A stretch of 45,848 bases of DNA from CAZGKX01 sp964525945 (GCA_964525945.1 CAZGKX010000015.1:1-45848), one strand, 5' to 3'; positions 1 through 9,879 are shown, counted from the stretch's first letter. Numbers and translations are program-made. Notes: generated by a model from the letters alone, not told the origin.

Positions 1-3000
1 ATTGTGACTTCACAGCGCAAATCCAAACCGGCGAAGGTAAATCGCTCACAGCCGCATTGGCTGCCGCCATGCTCTCACTCGAGGGAAAAACCGTTGATGT
101 TGGCACCAGTAACTTATTTTTAGCCCAAGAGGGACTGACCGAAAATAAATCATTTTTTGATTATTTAGGTATTCCCACTTCGTTGATCACATCCGATAGT
201 CACCCCGACGATTACAAAACCGGCGGAATTCATTACTCCAGCATCTCCGAATTGGCTTTAGCACGTTCAAAAATGATGTTGATGGGCAAAAAATTTCCTA
301 AAAATTCAGCCCTCGTTGCCGATGAAATTGATTTTTCCACGTTGGATGACAACACCCGTTATCGTTTTGCAAAAATCATAGATCCCGTAACCAACCCTTA
401 TGAAAGTCCTTATCTCTGGATTTATGAAGCATTGATTAACTACGTTGATGCCCAAGACACGCCTAAAAATGACGCTACGTTTCTTAAAGAAGCTCAGCGT
501 TGGTTAAAAAACAGCGCGCAGGAAAAGGAACAACGTGACCAACTGAAGATGCTGGAAGCCAACCCAGAGCTTTATAAACAACGTCTGGAAACATGGCTGA
601 TTGCCGCCGGAAAAACCGCACAGTTATTGGCAGAAGAAGAAACCAACGAAAAGAAATTCAGAGTCCTCACTCTCACCCATAAAAAATACGGTTTTGTTTC
701 CAAAGCATGCATTTTAGCCAATGGCCGTCCTAATATTCCAGCTGAATTCAGTGACACCATTCAACAATTTTTACACACCCGTTTGCGTGCGAAATACCGC
801 AACCAAATCAGCAATGGCAGTATGCCTAATTTTTTGGTTGAGCCGGAGAAAACCTACATCACCTCCCTCAACAGCAAATTGCTATTGAATCAATACCAAC
901 GTCGTCTGGGAATGAGTGGCACGGTGGGATCCCGGAAAGAAATCCAGGAACAACAGACAAAATATGGTTTTCGTTTTATCGATATCCCACCGTTTGCACC
1001 TTTAAATCGCAACGAATTGCCCCCCCTATTAACCAACCCTAATTTTATTGGCGATCCTGAACGAGAAGATGCCGATCATTTGCATAAAATTGTTAAAGAC
1101 GTGCTGCGGATGTTAGAGTTGAAAGCCAAGGGTATCCCCTGTGATCCGGTGTTGATCATTTGTGAAAACAAAACCAAAGGCGAACAAATTGATGCAGCCC
1201 TTCGCGCGGCGATCAATGCCAATTTGCAAAAATATGGCAACCAATACACCGCCATTCAAAGCTATTTTAGCAGTGAGAAATCAACCCCTGAAGAACGAAA
1301 CGATGAAGAGCGTGCATACAAAGAAAAAGCAGGGAACGCAGGTGTCATTACCATTTCAAGCGTGTTTGATCGCGGCACTGACATTAAAGTGGATGAAAAA
1401 AGCTATCTCTCCGTTATACAAACCTATGTGGATACCGACCCGTACTCCAATGAAGATCTCGAACGTGCAAAACGTCAAAAAATCGGCCGAGCTGCTCGGC
1501 AAGGGCAGTATGGCGAAGCGCGACTTATTGTGAAACGCAGTGAATTCGCCGATGTTTATACCACCAAACAAATGCGACAAATTCCCTCCACCGTAGCAGG
1601 TCTTGATAAAGCGATCCGTGATTTAAATAATTTTCGAAATCAAAAACGTGAGATTGACCGCGAGCGCCGTGAAGCATTTGATGATATAAAAAATGTGCTG
1701 TATCAGCAATTTTTGACCTACATAGACGTTATCAATGCCAGTGATGCCCCCAAAGAAATGGCGCGCAATCTGTTGTTAAAAGAGTGGGAATTATTGCTGC
1801 GGCGCATCGATAATCAATGGAGCAGGTTGCACGATCTGCCAGAAGCAGCGGATGATTTTGAAAGTTTACTGGCGAGCATTACCGAATTTTCCTGCACGGA
1901 ATGGAATAAATTAACACCAACGGATGGTCCATTGGATACGGTCCTTCAAAAATGGTTGGACAGATACACCGTTGAAGTCGAATTACCCGAAGCTCTGGAC
2001 CTGGAACCAGAAGAGATTTTGGTACAAATTAAAACAAGACATCCGTTATTAACCAGTCATTACACCAAGGAAAGCCAAGGTTTTCATCTTGACCCAACCT
2101 TATCAGCGGATCAGGTCTATTGTGATTTTGCGGCGCTGGAGAACGATGCGACAAGGGAAGAGGAACTGCAAGAGCTCAAACAAAACACCACCCTTGCTCA
2201 ATTTATGGAAATGGCAGAAAAATTATCATCCCCAGCTTATTCACATTTATTACGTGATCACTACGATCTCAGTGGTTATAAACATAAAACACCGAATGAA
2301 TTGGTGGAAGAAGTCATTGGCGCTTTGTTATTTTTACGTTATAAGTCCTATCGAAGCGGCAATCCCTTAGCCCATTCAGAGCTAAAAAAACATTATCAAA
2401 AACTGATGAATGCGACCTTATGGAGTCAAGATGGCGAGCTAGAAAAAGCCATGATGACGGCTCAGCAAGACCATATGCTTGCTTTAAATGAGCATCGTGG
2501 TGCTTACGAGGAAAAGAAAAGCAATTATTTGCAATTGATGATGGGGGAATTAAACGATCGCATGCCGACCCAGACCAACACATGGAAAACATCAAAGTTT
2601 AGCCAATGGTGGGCATTCCCCGGCTTTGCAAAACGCAGTTTAAATTTGTTATCCGCTTACAGAAATAGATGGTGGACCCGCAGTTATGTCAGCAACGACC
2701 GAATTAAAACCGTTGACACTTTGATGAAATCGCTCAAGCAAGCAAATTCCCCAGAAACGATCCTGCAAAGCTTGAATCAAGCACGCCAAACTTTATTGGA
2801 TGAAGATTTCAATCACCATCGTCTGCTCAGTGCTGGTTTAAAGGGACGCCTAAACCTTTACCTTGATGAAATACGTGTCCATGTGATTGCAGCCACAGGC
2901 TCGAGCACCTTGGATACCTTGATTCAATATGAATTGGAAGATATTAAAAACGTGTTGGATGCCTTTGCCAATCGACTTCCTGGGCGAACCCATCTGGATG

Positions 3001-3947
3001 CTATTCGCAAAATATTAAAAGACAATGCAACACAAAAACCAAGTGTGGAGCAGGTTTATCAACAATACCAAGCTTTGTTGCAATTTTTTGCGCAAGCAGA
3101 AACATTCGCTCCTCTGGCCAAAAAATTAAAAAATAAAAATGAACAAGCCCTTTGTGACTATTGCCGCAAGAAAAACAACGAACTGACTCATTATTTTGGG
3201 CAAACAGACGGATTACGCAACATCATTCATCAAGATCCTGTTGCTGTATTTCGCGCCGCCAGCATTGCGGCAACCACCGTCGTGCAACAACAATATCCGG
3301 TGGTGTACAAAAAAGATTTAATAGCAAACATTGAGTTTAATGAAAAATTAATACCGATTGACAATACCTTGCCGCAAGGCAAACTCAATACCCTGCATCC
3401 ATTTTACTTAAAAATAAACCAAGAAACAGTTTACAAAGCGCTGTTGAAAGAAGTGGAAAAAAACATTGTCGAACAACGGTCTGGCGATACGTTGGTCAGC
3501 TTTAATGCTTTATTTATAGAGCAAAGTGACCACTATGGCTTTAACGGATTTAAAATTAAAATTGAATTGAATATTGATGGGTTAGACACAAACATCGATT
3601 ACCACTTTAACAATGAGAGTGAAACGGTATTTTGTGACAATGAATCGATGCCAACACTCGATGCCTTAGAACCAGCATTACCCCCTCTGCCCGATTCGAG
3701 AACCGATGAATTTGGTCAAAAATTAAGTGGGATTTATCGTCAAAATGCACGCATTTTTGCGCAGATTCCGCCAGAATCCAATAAATTTAAAGCATTGCAA
3801 TCGTTGCAGGAGCAAATTGAACAGGATTATTTAACCTATCAATCCCAACAAAGCAATTTAGGACAAACGGCTTGTTCTTACCAAGAGTTTATAGAAAATT
3901 ACAGCGAATTAAAGCCACGCGCGACGAACAAAGGATTGCAGTCATGA
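1..3947 (+). CDS. SecA-like ATPase/helicase-domain protein, very large, 5' end outside window
   Basis: The reading frame is open from base 3 and the gene starts before the window; the first in-window start-like codon (TTG at 57) lies inside the ATPase domain and is not the start. SecA-type motor motifs are visible in order: Walker A QTGEGKS (about 24-44), Walker B-like DEID (321-332), a TGT-like segment MSGTVGS (about 910-930), DRGTDI (about 1366-1383) and GRAARQG (about 1480-1503). These match SecA motifs TGEGKT, DEVD, TGT, GRGTDI and GRSGRQGD. More than 800 residues follow that are mostly helical and not SecA-like, so this is not the housekeeping SecA. In Legionellales, large SecA/DEAD-like proteins of this sort are often proposed secreted effectors, which is inference here. 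It overlaps the next gene by ATGA. Function unknown. Confidence 0.8.
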   Translation, partial: CDFTAQIQTGEGKSLTAALAAAMLSLEGKTVDVGTSNLFLAQEGLTENKSFFDYLGIPTSLITSDSHPDDYKTGGIHYSSISELALARSKMMLMGKKFPKNSALVADEIDFSTLDDNTRYRFAKIIDPVTNPYESPYLWIYEALINYVDAQDTPKNDATFLKEAQRWLKNSAQEKEQRDQLKMLEANPELYKQRLETWLIAAGKTAQLLAEEETNEKKFRVLTLTHKKYGFVSKACILANGRPNIPAEFSDTIQQFLHTRLRAKYRNQISNGSMPNFLVEPEKTYITSLNSKLLLNQYQRRLGMSGTVGSRKEIQEQQTKYGFRFIDIPPFAPLNRNELPPLLTNPNFIGDPEREDADHLHKIVKDVLRMLELKAKGIPCDPVLIICENKTKGEQIDAALRAAINANLQKYGNQYTAIQSYFSSEKSTPEERNDEERAYKEKAGNAGVITISSVFDRGTDIKVDEKSYLSVIQTYVDTDPYSNEDLERAKRQKIGRAARQGQYGEARLIVKRSEFADVYTTKQMRQIPSTVAGLDKAIRDLNNFRNQKREIDRERREAFDDIKNVLYQQFLTYIDVINASDAPKEMARNLLLKEWELLLRRIDNQWSRLHDLPEAADDFESLLASITEFSCTEWNKLTPTDGPLDTVLQKWLDRYTVEVELPEALDLEPEEILVQIKTRHPLLTSHYTKESQGFHLDPTLSADQVYCDFAALENDATREEELQELKQNTTLAQFMEMAEKLSSPAYSHLLRDHYDLSGYKHKTPNELVEEVIGALLFLRYKSYRSGNPLAHSELKKHYQKLMNATLWSQDGELEKAMMTAQQDHMLALNEHRGAYEEKKSNYLQLMMGELNDRMPTQTNTWKTSKFSQWWAFPGFAKRSLNLLSAYRNRWWTRSYVSNDRIKTVDTLMKSLKQANSPETILQSLNQARQTLLDEDFNHHRLLSAGLKGRLNLYLDEIRVHVIAATGSSTLDTLIQYELEDIKNVLDAFANRLPGRTHLDAIRKILKDNATQKPSVEQVYQQYQALLQFFAQAETFAPLAKKLKNKNEQALCDYCRKKNNELTHYFGQTDGLRNIIHQDPVAVFRAASIAATTVVQQQYPVVYKKDLIANIEFNEKLIPIDNTLPQGKLNTLHPFYLKINQETVYKALLKEVEKNIVEQRSGDTLVSFNALFIEQSDHYGFNGFKIKIELNIDGLDTNIDYHFNNESETVFCDNESMPTLDALEPALPPLPDSRTDEFGQKLSGIYRQNARIFAQIPPESNKFKALQSLQEQIEQDYLTYQSQQSNLGQTACSYQEFIENYSELKPRATNKGLQS

Positions 3948-4327
3948 GAGCATTTTTTACCAACACCGTGAATGCTTTTTTTCGAACGCCGATAGCCGTA
4001 GATCCATTGACCGGTCTAAGGGATAGCGTGGAAAAATTGACCGAGACCCAAGGCGCGTTAAAGGCGCAACAAAAAAGACTGCTGCAGTTGCAAAGAGAGC
4101 TTGCCGATTATTGCGCACAAACGCAACAAAACATTGACGCATTGCAATTAAAAAAAACAGCGTATCCAGGCAGCGTTAAAATTCAACAACATTTGGAGTT
4201 CTATTTGGCAGAGCGAAATGCTTCGGAACAAAGATTATTGGAAATCAACCAAGAATTGCAACGCATCGAGCAAAAAACGCAAGCCTTAAAAGAAGAATTT
4301 CCAGTGCTTTTTACCCATAAAGCATAA
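3944..4327 (+). CDS. small coiled-coil protein coupled to the SecA-like gene
   Basis: A 127-residue protein whose ATG overlaps the stop of the SecA-like gene (ATGA), implying translational coupling; an earlier in-frame start at 3872 would lie deep inside the upstream gene and is unlikely. After a short N-terminal segment, residues from about 30 to the end are almost entirely charged heptad-like sequence rich in Gln, Glu, Lys and Leu, so a long coiled coil is expected. No signal peptide, membrane segment or known family was recognised. Its position suggests a partner or chaperone of the large upstream protein, which is inference only. Confidence 0.65.
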   Translation: MRAFFTNTVNAFFRTPIAVDPLTGLRDSVEKLTETQGALKAQQKRLLQLQRELADYCAQTQQNIDALQLKKTAYPGSVKIQQHLEFYLAERNASEQRLLEINQELQRIEQKTQALKEEFPVLFTHKA

Positions 4328-4351
4328 ACCTCTCTTACGATCACAATTCAG

Positions 4352-5368
4352 TTACAACGGGCTTGAACCTAGAGTTGTATTTAATTCATTCAAACACAAG
4401 TTCAACCGTGCAAAAAAATACATGATATTAAAAAAACCTAGGGCCTCACTTTCCAGTGATGCAAAACGGGCCGCATCGTCCTCAATCGCTTTGGTGACCA
4501 ATTCTGTGACGCGCGTCACAGGCAGCATTTCAACCGGTTCCTCTTGCTGAAAACGTTCGATCAAACGCTGAATATTGTGACGTGTCGTTTGCATGGCTAT
4601 CAATATATGAGCACTGTCTTCTTTTTTTAAATAGGGAACCAACCAAACATAAGCGTCAATTAAATTAATCACATATTGCGTGCATAACGTGGTTTGGTTC
4701 AGCAATAAAGCAAAATCCCGGTGCGACAAACGGTGAAATAAAAGCTCATAACGAATGGCCAACGCTTTACGGCGAATGGCTTGGCATTCCATGGCCAAAT
4801 ATTGGCCTGACATTGCGCTTTTTACCTGCTGTTTACCATCAAAAGCAATCACCAGCGAAGCATTGATTTTACTCCACAATCCTGTGAATAAATTTGAAAT
4901 ATCTGTTTTTGTCGAAAAAAAACCCGCGCTCACCATCAAGGCAATCAAGGCGCCAATCGTGGTTTCTAAAATACGATCAAACAAAATGGCAACCGTCCAA
5001 TCCCCCATCAAAGCAAATAAAAACACCACAAAGCACGTCAAACAAAAAATAGATATCAAATAAACAATTTGCAACAGGTAGACGGTAAAAAAGACAAAAA
5101 ACAACAATAAACCGAGGATCAACTCATGATTATTCGGCACTGTAAAATACAATACCGTGCCAACGATTCCCCCAAAAATAGTCATAGTCACCCGTTCAAC
5201 AGAACGTTTAACGCTTTCTCCCCATGTTTGCATGGTTAATGCCATCGCAGTGAGAGTGACCCAATACCCGCGTTCCAATTGAAAATACCAACCAATGCAT
5301 TCAGCGATGCAAATGGCCAACGCGGCTTGGCAAGCCATTTTCGTCGTTCGTCTAAGTTTCATCTGCAA
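4352..5368 (-). CDS. FUSC-family inner-membrane protein (second of pair)
   Basis: A 338-residue protein. The N-terminal half has several hydrophobic helices, with the RGYWVTLTAMALTMQ segment typical of the FUSC_2 domain (fusaric acid resistance/YccS/AaeB group). The C-terminal half is soluble and helical. FUSC proteins are proposed efflux or envelope proteins of the inner membrane. The start overlaps the end of the upstream gene by 17 bases, so the two are co-transcribed and coupled. Classical AaeB/YccS proteins carry two FUSC halves in one chain of about 650-720 residues; here each gene encodes one half of about 340 residues. Substrate unknown. Confidence 0.75.
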   Translation of the reverse strand: MQMKLRRTTKMACQAALAICIAECIGWYFQLERGYWVTLTAMALTMQTWGESVKRSVERVTMTIFGGIVGTVLYFTVPNNHELILGLLLFFVFFTVYLLQIVYLISIFCLTCFVVFLFALMGDWTVAILFDRILETTIGALIALMVSAGFFSTKTDISNLFTGLWSKINASLVIAFDGKQQVKSAMSGQYLAMECQAIRRKALAIRYELLFHRLSHRDFALLLNQTTLCTQYVINLIDAYVWLVPYLKKEDSAHILIAMQTTRHNIQRLIERFQQEEPVEMLPVTRVTELVTKAIEDDAARFASLESEALGFFNIMYFFARLNLCLNELNTTLGSSPL

Positions 5369-6398
5369 TCCTCAATAATTTTTTCGCATGACGATTCAAG
5401 AGATTGAAACTAAGTTTTAAATTCAATAAAGAAATAATGATAGCCGGTTCAGCAGTTGGACTGCGGCCCAATGATTTCACCAACGGCGGTAAAAACACGA
5501 TCGATGCGCTGGACACCACCGCGTATTTTTGATCCATGATCATCGAGGCAAATAACATTTCAAATTGTTGGTGAATAAGAACTAACTCATCTTGAGCAGG
5601 CTGCAGCAATTGTTGATTGTGACGGCATAACAAGTGGTAAGCATCGACCATCATCGCATAAGAATGCACCAACGCGTATTGTTCAAGTAAAAGATCGCTA
5701 ATTTGATTGCTTTGCTGACTGAATTCATCGCTTTGCTCTATAGCTTGATTGCTTTCCAACAAATACGTTAAAGTGTTTTTTATGCGTACAAACCCATATT
5801 TTTCAAACGCTTGTTCTTTCGACTGACCCGTTACGTATTGACGAAGCTCATGCATGCCTTGCGCCAAAGAACGAAAAATACGATTGGAATTCCACACAAA
5901 CAAACGGGGATAATTTTCGGGCAAAACGAAAATATTCACCATAGCCGATATGAATAAGGCTAAAATCAAGGCATAAATGTGCATCCAAATTTCTGCCGTG
6001 CTGTTGAAAGGCAGGATGGTTGCAAAAAAACAAAGGGTCCAAGCCATCATCGGCGCTACACTGGTTTGTAAACCAAAACGGCGGACATAATTTGCAACAA
6101 ACCCCATCATCACCAAAACAAGGCTGGTTCCTATTGCTGAATCACGCACCAACAAACCGAGTATAAACACTATAAAATAAGTCAAATCAAAGAGAACGAT
6201 TTGCTTGAGACGCGATGTAGAGGACTTCGCCACCACGCCCTGCATTGAAAAACCACATGCTAAACCCACCATGCCTTTTACAAAAATAGACTCTCCACGC
6301 ATTAACCACAATGCAATTAAAATTGCCAATATAGTTTTAAACGCGTGCTTTAATCGGAAATAACCGGGATCGATATCCCACAATTTATGCATGTTCAT
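5352..6398 (-). CDS. FUSC-family inner-membrane protein (first of pair)
   Basis: A 348-residue protein. After a short N-terminus (HAFKTILAILIALWL) there are about six hydrophobic segments in the first 180 residues, then a helical soluble domain. This is the same architecture as the overlapping downstream gene and as one half of YccS/AaeB-like FUSC transporters. It is the first gene of a two-gene minus-strand unit that diverges from the Mla operon at 6506. The two proteins probably work together as a heteromer, inferred from overlap and matching size. Substrate not predictable. Confidence 0.7.
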   Translation of the reverse strand: MNMHKLWDIDPGYFRLKHAFKTILAILIALWLMRGESIFVKGMVGLACGFSMQGVVAKSSTSRLKQIVLFDLTYFIVFILGLLVRDSAIGTSLVLVMMGFVANYVRRFGLQTSVAPMMAWTLCFFATILPFNSTAEIWMHIYALILALFISAMVNIFVLPENYPRLFVWNSNRIFRSLAQGMHELRQYVTGQSKEQAFEKYGFVRIKNTLTYLLESNQAIEQSDEFSQQSNQISDLLLEQYALVHSYAMMVDAYHLLCRHNQQLLQPAQDELVLIHQQFEMLFASMIMDQKYAVVSSASIVFLPPLVKSLGRSPTAEPAIIISLLNLKLSFNLLNRHAKKLLRIADET

Positions 6399-6505
6399 GA
6401 CTGATTACCATGGCAAGCAGCGTCATTTCGTATTATCCTTAGGGGTTATAAATGGCACTCAAGCCCTAAATCATTATCCTATGTTTTATAAGATGATAGC
6501 AAATC

Positions 6506-7621
6506 ATGACTACAGCTGAATTCGTTCTTGATAAAAACAACCATTACTTGTGCAAAGGCAGCTGGTCTATTTTAAATTTAGGTGAATTATTTCAGCATTT
6601 TACAAACAGCCCTATGCCTTCCGCGCAAAAATTAATTATTGACGGTTCGCAGATAAAATTGTTTGACAGTGCTGGCGCCCTCACGTTGACGCAATGCTTG
6701 CACACGTTAAAAAAATACAACAACAACATTGAGTTAACGGGTTTCAATGAGCAACATCAAACGCTGCTCACATTAATTGATGAAAAACATGCTAATTTGG
6801 AGTACAAACCTCCTGCAACCACATCGCATGGTCCGCTGCATTTTTTAGGCAAAGAAACCGTACATAAACTCCATCAAATCGATGGATTGATTGTTTTAGT
6901 CGGCGACTTAACCGATAAATTGTTTGCTGCCATGGGGCAATGGCGTCGCTTCCAATTTCCAAGTATTGTTTCAAACATTGCCAGCACAGGACTCAAAGCA
7001 TTGCCTATCGTCGCCTTACTCTCTTTTCTTATCGGCGTCGTATTGGCTTATCAAATGGGATTGCAACTGGAAACGTATGGCGCCAGTATTTTTATTGCTT
7101 ATTTATCAGGCATGGCCATTTTTCGAGAATTTGCCCCGTTGATCACCGCAATCATTGTGGCAGGACGCACCAGCTCTGCATTTACAGCTCAAATCGGCAG
7201 CATGAAAATTAACGAAGAAATTGACGCGCTGTACACCATGGGGCTTTCTCCAACAGAATTGCTCGTGATTCCAAAAGTATTGGCGTTGCTGTTTATTTTT
7301 CCTTTGCTTATTTTTTGGTCGGATTTTTTCAGTATCTTAGGTGCGATGATCATGTCTAAAGCGATGCTCAATGTCGGTTATTATGATTTCTTGACGCGCT
7401 TACAAGATAGCGTGGGCCTAAAACAAATGATGTTGGGTTTGTACAAAGCACCAGCCTTCGCTTTGTTGATCGCATTGGTGGGTTGTTTTCAAGGGTTTCG
7501 TGTAGAAGCTAACGCGGATAGCGTGGGCAGTCAAACAACCCGAAGTGTTGTGCAAGCCTTATTCTTAATCATTGTGACGGATGCGACGTATTCCATCATT
7601 TACAGTTGGTTGGATCTTTAA
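6506..7621 (+). CDS. mlaE: STAS-MlaE fusion, lipid ABC transporter permease
   Basis: A 371-residue protein. Residues 1 to about 105 form a STAS-like domain (the DGSQIKLFDSAGALTL region). The rest is an MlaE/YrbE permease with conserved segments FREFAPLITAIIVAGRTSSAFTA and EEIDALYTMGLSP. MlaE is the inner-membrane permease of the phospholipid transport system that maintains outer-membrane asymmetry. In E. coli the STAS protein MlaB is separate; fused STAS-MlaE forms are known in many Proteobacteria. First gene of a four-gene operon. No strong Shine-Dalgarno is visible before the ATG. Confidence 0.92.
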   Translation: MTTAEFVLDKNNHYLCKGSWSILNLGELFQHFTNSPMPSAQKLIIDGSQIKLFDSAGALTLTQCLHTLKKYNNNIELTGFNEQHQTLLTLIDEKHANLEYKPPATTSHGPLHFLGKETVHKLHQIDGLIVLVGDLTDKLFAAMGQWRRFQFPSIVSNIASTGLKALPIVALLSFLIGVVLAYQMGLQLETYGASIFIAYLSGMAIFREFAPLITAIIVAGRTSSAFTAQIGSMKINEEIDALYTMGLSPTELLVIPKVLALLFIFPLLIFWSDFFSILGAMIMSKAMLNVGYYDFLTRLQDSVGLKQMMLGLYKAPAFALLIALVGCFQGFRVEANADSVGSQTTRSVVQALFLIIVTDATYSIIYSWLDL

Positions 7622-7623
7622 TC

Positions 7624-8361
7624 ATGAGCACCCCCATTATAGAGGTGGAAGGGTTAAAAAATTACTTGGGAAGCCAATGGGTCCATTCTGATGTAAATTT
7701 CTCAGTAAACAAAGGTGAGATTTTTGCCATTATCGGCGGTAGTGGTAGTGGTAAAACAACCGTGTTGCGCAGTTTGTTGATGCTACTCAAACCAACAGCG
7801 GGCACCATCCGCATATTTGGCCAAGACATTGCCTCTCTTGATGAGGCCGGTGCAAATGCGCTGCGCAGGCGTTGGGGGATGCTGTTTCAACACAGCGCGC
7901 TTTTTTCAGCAATGACGGTGTTGGAAAATATTATGTTTCCTATGCATGAATTGACCCTGCTTGATCAAAGTTTTATGCAAAAATTGGCGTTGTTGAAATT
8001 AGCATTGGTGGGTCTCCCCAACGAAGCAGGGAATAAATTTCCCTCAGAATTAAGTGGCGGAATGCAACGCCGTGCTGCCGCGGCACGAGCAATAGCCATG
8101 GATCCAGAACTGCTTTTTCTGGATGAGCCAACATCAGGGCTGGATCCATTGAGTGCAAAACAATTTGATCATTTAATTGTTTTTTTACGCGATACGCTAA
8201 ACTTGACCATTGTTATTGTCAGCCATGATATTGAGTCACTGAAACGCACCACAGACAGGGTGGCTTTTTTGGGCGAAGGTAAAGTATTAAGCGTGCAGCC
8301 AATCAACGAATTAATGAAAAATAAACACCCATTAATTGCTGATTATTTTAGCAAAATTTAA
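7624..8361 (+). CDS. mlaF: MlaF-like ABC transporter ATP-binding protein
   Basis: A 245-residue ATPase starting at ATG 7624, just after the permease stop. A TTG 18 bases upstream in frame would overlap the permease and lacks support. It has Walker A GGSGSGKTT, the signature LSGGMQRRAAAARA and Walker B LLFLDEPTSGLD, followed by an H-loop in VIVSHD. The variant signature with MQRR is typical of MlaF/Ttg2A-type importers of lipids. It energises the permease encoded immediately upstream. Confidence 0.93.
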   Translation: MSTPIIEVEGLKNYLGSQWVHSDVNFSVNKGEIFAIIGGSGSGKTTVLRSLLMLLKPTAGTIRIFGQDIASLDEAGANALRRRWGMLFQHSALFSAMTVLENIMFPMHELTLLDQSFMQKLALLKLALVGLPNEAGNKFPSELSGGMQRRAAAARAIAMDPELLFLDEPTSGLDPLSAKQFDHLIVFLRDTLNLTIVIVSHDIESLKRTTDRVAFLGEGKVLSVQPINELMKNKHPLIADYFSKI

Positions 8362-8378
8362 AACAGGGAGCACACAAT

Positions 8379-9245
8379 TTGGAATCAAAAACCAATTATA
8401 CGATTGTAGGCTTGATCGTATTACTTCTTGCCGCTGGATTATTAAGCGCTGGACTTTGGTTATCCATCGGATTTGACCAAAAAAAATACAACAGTTACAC
8501 CATTTACATGAGTGAAGCTGTATCAGGTTTAAATGAAGACTCCTTGGTCAAATACAACGGGGTAAAAGTCGGTTATATCAGCAAAATTACATTGAGCCAA
8601 TTTGATCCGCAACAAGTCAAAATTCAAGTGGAAATTGTGGAGGGCACTCCCATCACCACCAGCACGCATGCCACCCTCATCAATCAAGGCATTACAGGCA
8701 CGACCTACTTGGGATTATCCGCAACATCCTCAACGCTGACTCCGTTGCAACGGGTGGCTGGAGAACCGTACCCCATCATTCCTTATGAGCCCTCTTTTTT
8801 AAATCAATTGGAACAAAATGTGAATGATGTCAGTGTGGGCATAAAACGTGTGCTGAACGAAAAAAATGCGGCATATTTAAGCAGCTCCTTAGCGAATATG
8901 GAAAAAATCACTGAAATCATTGCCATTAACAATGCGAGCTTAGAAAAAAGTTTACGCGATCTGCCGTTGCTTATTAACGAACTTAAACACAGCGCCGTGC
9001 AATTTAGTAGCATGGCCGGAGAACTGTCTGCGGCGGGAACCCAAGTCATAACCACCATGAAAGCAGGCCGCAGCAGCATTGATAAACTATCCCAACAAGC
9101 TATCCCGCCGGCAGTCACGTTGTTACGCCGCTTAAATTTGATTGCTGCAAATCTTGAAAAAACCAGCGCACAATTGCGCCAAAATCCCGCCGTGCTCCTT
9201 CGAGGTTCGGCACCACCCAAACCGGGTCCCGGAGAAAAAAAATGA
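8379..9245 (+). CDS. mlaD: MlaD/MCE-domain lipid-binding protein
   Basis: A 288-residue protein with an N-terminal membrane anchor (about residues 7-32) followed by one MCE domain (LNEDSLVKYNGVKVGYISKI and the ITGTTYLGLS segment), then a helical tail ending in a Pro/Lys-rich stretch. MCE proteins form hexameric rings at the periplasmic face of the Mla permease. The start is a TTG at 8379 with a good AGGGAG ribosome site about 8 bases upstream. It overlaps the next gene by ATGA. It is longer than E. coli MlaD (about 180 residues) because of the C-terminal helices, closer to organisms whose auxiliary protein is a lipoprotein. Confidence 0.9.
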   Translation: MESKTNYTIVGLIVLLLAAGLLSAGLWLSIGFDQKKYNSYTIYMSEAVSGLNEDSLVKYNGVKVGYISKITLSQFDPQQVKIQVEIVEGTPITTSTHATLINQGITGTTYLGLSATSSTLTPLQRVAGEPYPIIPYEPSFLNQLEQNVNDVSVGIKRVLNEKNAAYLSSSLANMEKITEIIAINNASLEKSLRDLPLLINELKHSAVQFSSMAGELSAAGTQVITTMKAGRSSIDKLSQQAIPPAVTLLRRLNLIAANLEKTSAQLRQNPAVLLRGSAPPKPGPGEKK

Positions 9246-9856
9246 AGAACCTAAATTCGAAACGATGGCTACCTTTATGCGGCGCGCTTTTGATAGCCTG
9301 CTCACCCATTAAAACGCCGGTCAGTGATCAATACAAATTGGAATCATTTAGCACTAAAAAAATTGCTTTACAAAAGACCAAACAATCTTTATTGATATCG
9401 CAACCGGATGCCATGCCAGGTTATCAAACCGAACAAATGTTATACACTGATAAGCCTTACGAATTAAGCGTGTTTGCGCATAATGCGTGGATAAGTGCCC
9501 CGGCGAATATGCTATACCCCCTGATCATCCAGAGTTTGCAGTTAAATGATTATTTTTTTGCGGTTGCCAGTGGCCCTGATGCCGATACAACCGATTACCG
9601 GTTAGATACCCAGGTGATTGCTTTCCAGCAAAATTTTCTGACCAAACCAAGCACGTTGGAACTAACGGTGCAAGCCGTGTTAAATCATGTGAGCGACGGC
9701 CGAGTGGTTGCGTCCAAAATGTTTAAAGAACGGGTGCCTTGCCCTCAAGACACCCCCTACGGTGGGGTCATCGCTGCAAACCAGGCCGTGTATGCCTTTA
9801 CCGCTAAGCTAAACAGTTTTGTGATAAAGCACGTGCAACACGATACAGGCGCGTAA
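9242..9856 (+). CDS. ABC-type transport auxiliary lipoprotein (PqiC/YmbA-like)
   Basis: A 204-residue lipoprotein. The N-terminus is a lipoprotein signal with lipobox ending LLIAC, so Cys20 would be acylated. The mature part resembles the ABC_trans_aux family (PqiC/YmbA), outer-membrane lipoproteins paired with MCE systems. It is coupled to the MCE gene by a 4-base overlap and closes the operon. No MlaC-type periplasmic shuttle is present in the window, so this lipoprotein may be the outer-membrane partner. Family assignment rests on size, lipobox and operon position more than on strong motifs. Confidence 0.8.
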   Translation: MKNLNSKRWLPLCGALLIACSPIKTPVSDQYKLESFSTKKIALQKTKQSLLISQPDAMPGYQTEQMLYTDKPYELSVFAHNAWISAPANMLYPLIIQSLQLNDYFFAVASGPDADTTDYRLDTQVIAFQQNFLTKPSTLELTVQAVLNHVSDGRVVASKMFKERVPCPQDTPYGGVIAANQAVYAFTAKLNSFVIKHVQHDTGA

Positions 9857-9879
9857 CACCACAGCAACACGGCGCCAAT

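Noticed and set aside
1162..1533. 123-residue frame inside the SecA-like gene
   Set aside because: Lies wholly in another frame of a gene with clear domain motifs; no independent start signal.
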